From: an uncultured Christensenellaceae bacterium | GTDB lineage: Bacteria; Bacillota_A; Clostridia; Christensenellales; UBA3700 | Length of the DNA: 11,745 bases | Direction of reading: 5' to 3' | Assembly (NCBI GenBank): GCA_944381335.1 | Contig: CALWKT010000105.1 | Span: forward strand, 1-11,745 | Part shown: piece after piece, positions 6,811 to 11,745 of the stretch | Layout of the letters: each line of letters opens with the position of its first letter | Position numbering within the stretch: the stretch's first letter is position 1 | Position numbers and translations under genes: made by a program | The notes under the pieces: model-generated | What the model saw: the letters and a program-made list of their open reading frames with translations, nothing else | Told to the model about the DNA's origin: nothing | Databases searched by the model: none

Positions 6811-7239
6811 TTAGAATTTCAATTCTTCGGGCTTCTGCGCCTCGTGATTGTGCTCAGCACCCGCATAAACTCTGAGATGTTTGAGCATCTTTCTGCCGAG
6901 CGAGTTCTTGGGAAGCATACCCTTGACAGCGAGCATGACCGCCGCTTCAGGCTTGGTTTCCATAAGTTTCTTGTACTGGATCTGTTTCAGACCTCCGACG
7001 TAACCGGTATGATAGGTGTGGAATTTCTTTTCCAGCTTCTTGCCGGTAAGAACGACCTTCGCACAGTTGATAACGATGACGTTATCGCCGGTGTCGACGT
7101 TGGGGGTATAAGTCGGCTTGTTCTTGCCTCTGAGAACGGAAGCAACGTTGGAAGCGAGTCTACCGAGCACCATATCGGTGGCGTCGACAACGTACCACTT
7201 CTTCTCAATCTCTTCAGGCTTAGCCATATATGTCTTCAT
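6811..7239 (-). CDS. rplM: Ribosomal protein L13
   Basis: 142 residues, the normal length of uL13, an early-assembling 50S protein. Recognisable segments are the N-terminal [16 protein letters not shown] (about 15-30), the [15 protein letters not shown] block (about 44-58), [10 protein letters not shown] (about 75-84), and the [20 protein letters not shown] block (about 108-127). The ATG at 7239 is preceded by GGAGGT at six bases. A promoter at 7329-7357 and a leader of about 83 bases lie upstream. truA, ecfT and the ecfA genes precede it on the same strand, the standard Firmicutes order. It may also receive read-through from truA, since no clear terminator is visible between them. Confidence 0.98.
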   Translation of the reverse strand: MKTYMAKPEEIEKKWYVVDATDMVLGRLASNVASVLRGKNKPTYTPNVDTGDNVIVINCAKVVLTGKKLEKKFHTYHTGYVGGLKQIQYKKLMETKPEAAVMLAVKGMLPKNSLGRKMLKHLRVYAGAEHNHEAQKPEELKF

Positions 7240-7322
7240 GGTGAGACCTCCGTGTATTATTCTTTGACTTGCCCGATACTGCGTAAAAGAGGGGCTATTC
7301 TTTTGCGCTTTTCCGTGCGTGC
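7240..7322 (-). promoter_or_regulatory. rplM 5' leader with stem and possible pseudoknot, L13-leader-like
   Basis: The untranslated leader between the rplM promoter and start contains a stem on the minus strand. GCGCAAAAGA (7308-7299) pairs with TCTTTTACGC (7290-7281), with one C-A mismatch and an 8-base loop ATAGCCCC. The loop GCCC can pair with a GGGC downstream (7274-7271), giving a possible pseudoknot. Firmicutes commonly carry an autoregulatory L13 leader at this position, so this is a candidate; I did not match it base by base to the known family. Confidence 0.45.
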
Positions 7323-7328
7323 GTATTT

Positions 7329-7357
7329 ATATTATCAATATTGCCCACGCTTGTCAA
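7329..7357 (-). promoter_or_regulatory. Sigma-A promoter of rplM-rpsI
   Basis: On the minus strand a perfect TTGACA (7352-7357) and TAATAT (7329-7334) are 17 bases apart. It lies between the truA stop and the rplM leader, so the ribosomal genes can be expressed independently of the ecf-truA genes. Confidence 0.88.
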
Positions 7358-7422
7358 CGTTTTTTCAGCGCATTTTTTTATTTTTTTACAAAATTTCCCC
7401 TGCGCTCAGCGCCTGAAAGAAG

Positions 7423-8181
7423 TCAGATATTGTCGTATCCTTCGTAATAAACCCTTTCAAGATAAAGTCCGCACCCCTCTAGCGTTTTGCCTGCGTCGCT
7501 TCTCTTTTTGCTGGCAATTATCGCCGGGATCTGCTCCAGAGTGAACCTTCCTCTCCCGAGATCTATAAGCGTGCCTGTGATCGCCCTGACCATATTGTGC
7601 AGAAATCCGTTGCCGGTAAAAAAGAAATCAAGCTGCCTGCCCTCTTCCGACACTTCTATGTGAAGGTCGTATATCGTCCTGACCGTGGTCTTTACCTGCG
7701 CACCGGAAAGCATAAAGCTTCTGAAATCGTGTTCCCCGACAAAATACCCGCACGCCTTCTGCATCAGCAGCACGTCGAGATCGTAAAAACAGACGTGGTT
7801 GTACTTTTGCTTGAGCGGACTGTGGATCTTGGAAAGATATACGCGGTATACGTACGTCTTTTTCTTCGCTCCGAAACGCGCGTGAAAACGTTCGTCCACT
7901 TTTACGCACTTCTTAATCGCAATGTCCGTGGGCAGCAACGGGTTCATTCTCCAGCCGAAATCCGAACAGCCTATCTCGACGTTGCTGTCAAAATGCACGA
8001 CCTGTCCTCTCGCGTGAACGCCTGCGTCCGTCCTGCCGCTCGCAATGACCGTGACCGGGTGCTGAAGCTTCACCGAAAGGGCTTCTTCGAGAGACTGCTG
8101 AACCGAACTCAGCCCTTCCTGGCGCTGAAAACCGTGATAATTGCTCCCGTCGTATTCGATCACCAAAGCGTATCTGTTCAT
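7423..8181 (-). CDS. truA: tRNA pseudouridine(38-40) synthase TruA
   Basis: 252 residues, the usual TruA length. The enzyme isomerises uridines 38-40 in the anticodon arm of many tRNAs. Seen are the N-terminal YALVIEYDGSNYHGFQRQ, the catalytic motif GRTDAGVHARGQ with the nucleophile D52, and the C-terminal block NGFLHNMVRAITGTLIDLGRG. The ATG at 8181 was chosen because homologues start there, AAGGGG lies eight bases upstream, and it overlaps the ecfT stop by ATGA. The open frame continues upstream to 8352, but that part is antisense-like coding of ecfT in another frame. It is the fourth gene of the ecfA1-ecfA2-ecfT-truA operon. No good terminator follows; a 4-bp dyad after the stop lacks a T-run. 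Confidence 0.97.
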   Translation of the reverse strand: MNRYALVIEYDGSNYHGFQRQEGLSSVQQSLEEALSVKLQHPVTVIASGRTDAGVHARGQVVHFDSNVEIGCSDFGWRMNPLLPTDIAIKKCVKVDERFHARFGAKKKTYVYRVYLSKIHSPLKQKYNHVCFYDLDVLLMQKACGYFVGEHDFRSFMLSGAQVKTTVRTIYDLHIEVSEEGRQLDFFFTGNGFLHNMVRAITGTLIDLGRGRFTLEQIPAIIASKKRSDAGKTLEGCGLYLERVYYEGYDNI

Positions 8182-9026
8182 GAGAAAAGCCCCTTGAAAA
8201 ATTCTAAGATATAAGAATCGGCTCCGCCCAAAAGATATTTGTCCAGGAATATCAGAGTCGCGAACGCCGCAACGAACAGAAACGCAACAGCGTCTTTCCA
8301 CGAAAGTTTCAACAGTTTCATCTTGGTGCGGTGCTCGGTCGCGTTGTAACATCTGGCGTCAAGCGCGTCCGCGAGTTCGTCCGCCCTTCTTATCGCACTG
8401 ACGAAAAGCGGTATCAGCACAGGAAGCATCGCCTTGACCTTTTTGATCAGTCCGCCGGTGTCTATCTCTGCTCCTCTCGCCTTCTGCGCCATCATTATTT
8501 TATCCGTTTCGTCCATAAGACCGGGGATAAAGCGGAGAGCAATGCTCATGATCAGCGCTATATCGTGAACGGGCACTTTTATAAGCTTTAAAGGAGACAG
8601 CAGACTCTCTATCGCGTCGGTCAGTTCCATAGGCGTGGTCGTGAACGAAAGCAGCGAAGTTCCCATCACGAGAAGGGATATCCTGAGCGCCATTTTTATC
8701 GCGAAATCAATGCCTCCCAGCGTTATCTTTATTCTCCACCACTCGAACAGCACCTTGCCGCTGTCGTAGAAGAATATGTTTATTATCGCGGTGAAAATCA
8801 TTATGAATATTATGGCTTTCACGCTTTTTACCACGTTTTTGAACGAGATCCTGCTGATCAGACAGACAGAAACGAGAAAGAGTGCGACAAGCGCGTATCC
8901 GGCGTAAGAGGAGACGAAAAATATCGTCACCATGAATATTATCGAAAAGATCACCTTTGCGCGCGGATCAAGCCTGTGGACTACCGAACCGGTGGGATAG
9001 TACTGCCCGAAGGAGACGTCTCTCAT
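8178..9026 (-). CDS. ecfT: ECF transporter transmembrane component EcfT
   Basis: 282-residue integral membrane protein that couples the two ATPases EcfA1/EcfA2 to interchangeable substrate-binding S components, powering uptake of vitamins and metal ions. The N-terminus reads MRDVSFGQYYPTGSVVHRLDP, with hydrophobic segments at about 25-57, 69-87, 108-128 and 240-262. The two coupling-helix motifs are visible: KARGAE with Ala-Arg-Gly at 183-185, and ALDARCY with Ala-Arg-Cys at 224-226. The ATG at 9026 is preferred over one at 9053: GGGAGG sits seven bases upstream and the ATG overlaps the ecfA2 stop (ATGA). The ecfT stop in turn overlaps the truA start by ATGA. No S component is encoded in this window, which fits a shared (group II) module. 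Confidence 0.96.
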   Translation of the reverse strand: MRDVSFGQYYPTGSVVHRLDPRAKVIFSIIFMVTIFFVSSYAGYALVALFLVSVCLISRISFKNVVKSVKAIIFIMIFTAIINIFFYDSGKVLFEWWRIKITLGGIDFAIKMALRISLLVMGTSLLSFTTTPMELTDAIESLLSPLKLIKVPVHDIALIMSIALRFIPGLMDETDKIMMAQKARGAEIDTGGLIKKVKAMLPVLIPLFVSAIRRADELADALDARCYNATEHRTKMKLLKLSWKDAVAFLFVAAFATLIFLDKYLLGGADSYILEFFKGLFS

Positions 9027-9985
9027 GCGTTGCCCTCCCCGTTTCCGCCGCATGCGAGCGTTTCGTCGTCAGCAAAAGCAAACGCGCTGAAATTGACGTT
9101 TTCGTCCGCCGGTTTGTCCATATGTTTTTTATTGTACGCCGCGATTATCGAATGAAGGAGGTCGTCCAGAGAAACGACGTCGCCGTCAAGCTGAACGCCC
9201 TTTTCCCTGAGCTTTCCCGCGATTCTGACCGCCTTGGGGATCTCAAGCCCGACGGCATGCAGTTCGTCGGCATGACGGAACAGTTCGTTCATCGGAAGGT
9301 CGAACATCACCTTGCCGTCGTTGAACACGACTATCCTGTTTGCGAAGCGGGTGATCTCGTCCACGTCGTGCGAAATCACTATGACCGTGGGCGAACATTC
9401 TTTTTTCAGGCGAGTTATAAGCGACAGGATCTGTTCTTTTCCGTAAGGATCGAGTCCTGCGGTCGGCTCGTCGAGTATGAGCACTCTGGGTTGCATCGCT
9501 ATTATGCCTGCGATCGCCACCCTTCTTTTCTGTCCGCCCGAAAGTTCGAACGGAGCGCGGTCCTTGACGTCCTCGTAATCCAGACCGACCAGTTCTATCG
9601 CACGTTTGACGCGTCTTTTCACCTCATCGGCATCGAGACCCATATTCCTGGGGCCGAACGCGACGTCTTTTTCCACGGTATCTTCGAAAAGCTGATATTC
9701 GGGGTATTGAAAAACCATACCCACCGTTCCGCGCAGACGGCGCAGATCGCTCTTGTTCTTCTTGTCCGGGACAAGCTTTATGCCCAGCACGTCGATCTCA
9801 CCGCTCTGCAACTTGAACAGACCGTTCAGGTGCATGATAAAGGTGGATTTACCGCTGCCGGTATGCCCTATTATGCCGAGGAAATCTCCTTCGTTGATCG
9901 TAAGGTTGACGCCTTTCAACGCATGCCTTTCGAACGGAGTCCTGGCGCTGTATGTGAAATTCAGGTCTTTTACAGTAATCTGCAT
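9023..9985 (-). CDS. ecfA2: ECF transporter ATPase EcfA2 (CbiO2)
   Basis: 320-residue ABC ATPase of the shared ECF module. Motifs are Walker A GHTGSGKST (40-48), Q-loop VFQYPEYQLF with Q93, signature LSGGQKRR (148-155), Walker B VLILDE with D172 and E173 followed by PTAGLDP, and switch H206. The ELSGGQKRRVAIAG signature and DEPTAGLDP distinguish EcfA2 from the EcfA1 next to it. After the normal end near residue 287 there is a polar, acidic and glycine-rich extension of about 33 residues, longer than usual for the family. The start overlaps the ecfA1 end by 16 bases, and a GGAAAG lies just ahead of the ATG. The last codons contain the ribosome binding site of ecfT. Confidence 0.96.
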   Translation of the reverse strand: MQITVKDLNFTYSARTPFERHALKGVNLTINEGDFLGIIGHTGSGKSTFIMHLNGLFKLQSGEIDVLGIKLVPDKKNKSDLRRLRGTVGMVFQYPEYQLFEDTVEKDVAFGPRNMGLDADEVKRRVKRAIELVGLDYEDVKDRAPFELSGGQKRRVAIAGIIAMQPRVLILDEPTAGLDPYGKEQILSLITRLKKECSPTVIVISHDVDEITRFANRIVVFNDGKVMFDLPMNELFRHADELHAVGLEIPKAVRIAGKLREKGVQLDGDVVSLDDLLHSIIAAYNKKHMDKPADENVNFSAFAFADDETLACGGNGEGNA

Positions 9986-10812
9986 AAGCTTTCCACCAGC
10001 GCCTCCTCGTCTGTAATTCTCGGATCCACGTCCATACCCGCCTTGGCAAGCGTAACCGCAAGCTGAGTCACGTAAGGCACGCCCAGTTTGATCTTAGTCA
10101 GAAGTTTGTACTCTTTGAAGACGTCTGCGGGTTTGCCGTCAAGCACGATCTTGCCGTCGTTCATGACTATCAGCCTGTCCGCCTCGAGCGCCTCGTCCAT
10201 ATAGTGAGTGATGTGGATCACGGTCATTTTTTCTTCACGGTTGAGCTGTTTGATCACCGCCATGACCTCGTCCCTTCCTTTTGGATCGAGCATAGCGGTC
10301 GATTCGTCCAGCACCATGACGCGCGGTCTGATCGCAAGCACTCCGGCAATTGCCAGTCTCTGCTTCTGACCTCCGCTCATCTTGAACGGAGTGGCATGGC
10401 GGAATTCGCTCATTCCGACCTTTTCAAGCGCCCAGTCCACTCTCTTTATTATTTCTTCGCGCGGAACGCCGAGGTTTTCCGGACCGAAAGCGATGTCGTC
10501 CTCAACGTTTGTCGCGATCATCTGGTTGTCGGGGTTCTGGAAAACCATTCCCACGCTCGAACGTACGTCGAAGATCTTCTTTTCGTCAGAAGTGTCCACT
10601 CCGTAAACCAGCACTCTGCCCGCTGTCGGAGTCAAAAGACCGTTGAGAAGCTTCGCCAGCGTCGATTTTCCGCTGCCGTTGTGCCCGACAAGCGCGACGA
10701 ACGCGCCCTCCGCGATCTCGAGAGAGACGTCGTTTACCGCAGTCTGCTCCTCTCCTTCGCTCATCGGATAAGAAAAAGATACGTTTTCCAGCTTTATCGC
10801 AATTTCGGACAT
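9970..10812 (-). CDS. ecfA1: ECF transporter ATPase EcfA1 (CbiO1)
   Basis: 280-residue ABC ATPase, partner of EcfA2 in the heterodimeric motor of the ECF transporter. Motifs are Walker A GHNGSGKST (43-51), Q-loop VFQNPDNQ with Q92, signature MSGGQKQR (145-152), Walker B VMVLDE with D169 and E170 followed by STAMLDP (the DE(S/A)T-MLDP form typical of EcfA1), and switch H203. Two adjacent ATGs exist, 10815 and 10812. The second is preferred because GAGGT (10817-10821) is better spaced and homologues start MSE-I. A further upstream extension to 10854 would run through the promoter and is rejected. It is first in the ecfA1-ecfA2-ecfT-truA operon. rplQ, its usual upstream neighbour in Firmicutes, is absent. 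Confidence 0.96.
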   Translation of the reverse strand: MSEIAIKLENVSFSYPMSEGEEQTAVNDVSLEIAEGAFVALVGHNGSGKSTLAKLLNGLLTPTAGRVLVYGVDTSDEKKIFDVRSSVGMVFQNPDNQMIATNVEDDIAFGPENLGVPREEIIKRVDWALEKVGMSEFRHATPFKMSGGQKQRLAIAGVLAIRPRVMVLDESTAMLDPKGRDEVMAVIKQLNREEKMTVIHITHYMDEALEADRLIVMNDGKIVLDGKPADVFKEYKLLTKIKLGVPYVTQLAVTLAKAGMDVDPRITDEEALVESLCRLL

Positions 10813-10833
10813 CATGACCTCACAATTGAAAAA

Positions 10834-10862
10834 AGTATACCACAACGCTCGCAAAAGCGCAA
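10834..10862 (-). promoter_or_regulatory. Promoter of the ecfA1-ecfA2-ecfT-truA operon
   Basis: On the minus strand TATACT (10834-10839) is preceded by TGG, making an extended -10 (TGnTATACT). A poor -35, TTGCGC (10857-10862), lies 17 bases upstream. Start near 10827 gives a leader of only about 15 bases. The weak -35 is compensated by the extended -10. Confidence 0.6.
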
Positions 10863-10872
10863 ATATTTGCGC
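10857..10872. promoter_or_regulatory. Perfect 16-bp palindrome over the ecfA1 -35, candidate operator
   Basis: GCGCAAATATTTGCGC is a perfect palindrome whose left half is the putative -35 hexamer of the ecfA1 promoter. A third related half-element, TTTTGCGA, follows on the minus strand inside the spacer (10856-10849). The placement suits a repressor dimer site, but no regulator is known for it here. A 16-base perfect dyad is unlikely by chance at a given spot. Confidence 0.45.
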
Positions 10873-11065
10873 GTAATTGTTCGCTCTGCAATGCAGGCGC
10901 CGTCAGCGACGAATCAACCGTTGCCACGGATGCCTTTCCTCGTCAAGACGTTTATCTCGGATTCATGGAAAAATCTTACTGCCGACAATCCGGAAAACAT
11001 TGTTCAACCGCTTTTTGAAAAGCCGAAAATTTTAAGACGGCGGTCAAGTTATTGATTTAAATTCA
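10873..11065. other. Divergent intergenic region without recognised gene
   Basis: About 190 bases between the ecfA1 promoter and the nifJ promoter. A plus-strand frame of 54 codons from ATG 10891 has no ribosome binding site and no familiar motif. A short dyad GCTTTT (11010-11015) / AAAAGC (11018-11023) is present without a T-run. I see nothing else. Confidence 0.5.
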
Positions 11066-11094
11066 TTGACTTGGAAAAATCAATCCTTTATAAT
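11066..11094 (+). promoter_or_regulatory. Sigma-A promoter of nifJ
   Basis: TTGACT (11066-11071) and a perfect TATAAT (11089-11094) are separated by 17 bases. Start near 11101 leaves an AT-rich leader of about 75 bases before the nifJ ribosome binding site. The strength fits a highly expressed central-metabolism gene. Confidence 0.88.
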
Positions 11095-11109
11095 TACAGA
11101 TGTGTGTGA

Positions 11110-11745
<636 letters not shown>

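Noticed and set aside
6139..7416. 425-codon open frame on the plus strand
   Set aside because: It lies opposite rpsI and rplM, has no ribosome binding site and crosses the rplM promoter. It is a shadow of the ribosomal genes.
7380..7422. Terminator after truA
   Set aside because: Only a 4-bp dyad (GCGC-TGA-GCGC) follows the stop and no T-run comes after it on the minus strand. The nearby long T-runs are on the plus strand.
8182..8352. Longer N-terminus for TruA
   Set aside because: The extension lies inside ecfT in another frame and has no homology to TruA. The ATG at 8181 has a ribosome binding site and matches the family start.
8957..10066. 369-codon open frame on the plus strand
   Set aside because: It is antisense to ecfA2 and the ends of ecfT and ecfA1, whose motifs are unmistakable. 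The translated product shows no family features.
10891..11055. 54-codon frame upstream of nifJ (ATG 10891)
   Set aside because: No ribosome binding site, no recognisable motif, and it crosses no promoter suited to it.

Overview
The window looks like chromosomal DNA of an anaerobic, low-to-mid GC Gram-positive bacterium, most likely an uncultured member of the Clostridia. The grounds are the gene order ecfA1-ecfA2-ecfT-truA-rplM-rpsI, which is typical of Firmicutes, a pyruvate:ferredoxin oxidoreductase gene (anaerobic metabolism), a clostridial/bacillar-type heterodimeric ABC exporter, strong AGGAGG-type ribosome binding sites, and several near-consensus sigma-A promoters with 17-nt spacers. 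No species can be named from the sequence alone.

Left end (1-600): a gene-free stretch holds a dense run of inverted repeats (23-217). It is followed by a terminator (321-360), a tRNA-Arg(CCG) gene on the minus strand with two odd C-A mismatches, and its promoter. A divergent sigma-A promoter (531-559) drives a two-gene cassette (632-1896): an ECF-type sigma factor and a single-pass membrane protein that is probably its anti-sigma factor. The two genes overlap by the four bases ATGA.

Middle (1925-6018): a shared bidirectional terminator separates the sigma cassette from a convergent minus-strand operon. That operon encodes both halves of a heterodimeric ABC multidrug-type exporter, with one consensus and one degenerate ATPase site, and has a clear promoter at 5990-6018. 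About 310 bases without a recognised gene follow.

Right-centre (6332-10872): this is a minus-strand housekeeping block. From its 5' end it runs ecfA1, ecfA2, ecfT (the shared energizing module of a group II ECF vitamin transporter), then truA (tRNA pseudouridine synthase), all with overlapping junctions. Next come rplM and rpsI (ribosomal proteins L13 and S9), with their own promoter, a structured leader and a terminator. A perfect 16-bp palindrome overlaps the putative -35 element of the ecfA1 promoter.

Right end (11066-11745): a divergent, near-consensus promoter leads into the N-terminal 190 codons of pyruvate:ferredoxin oxidoreductase, cut by the window edge.

Most of the content is ordinary housekeeping. 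I did not find a convincing undescribed multi-gene system. The items most worth a second look are the hairpin array next to the tRNA gene, the 15-base match between that array and the tRNA 3' end, the rplM leader, and the two promoter-embedded inverted repeats.
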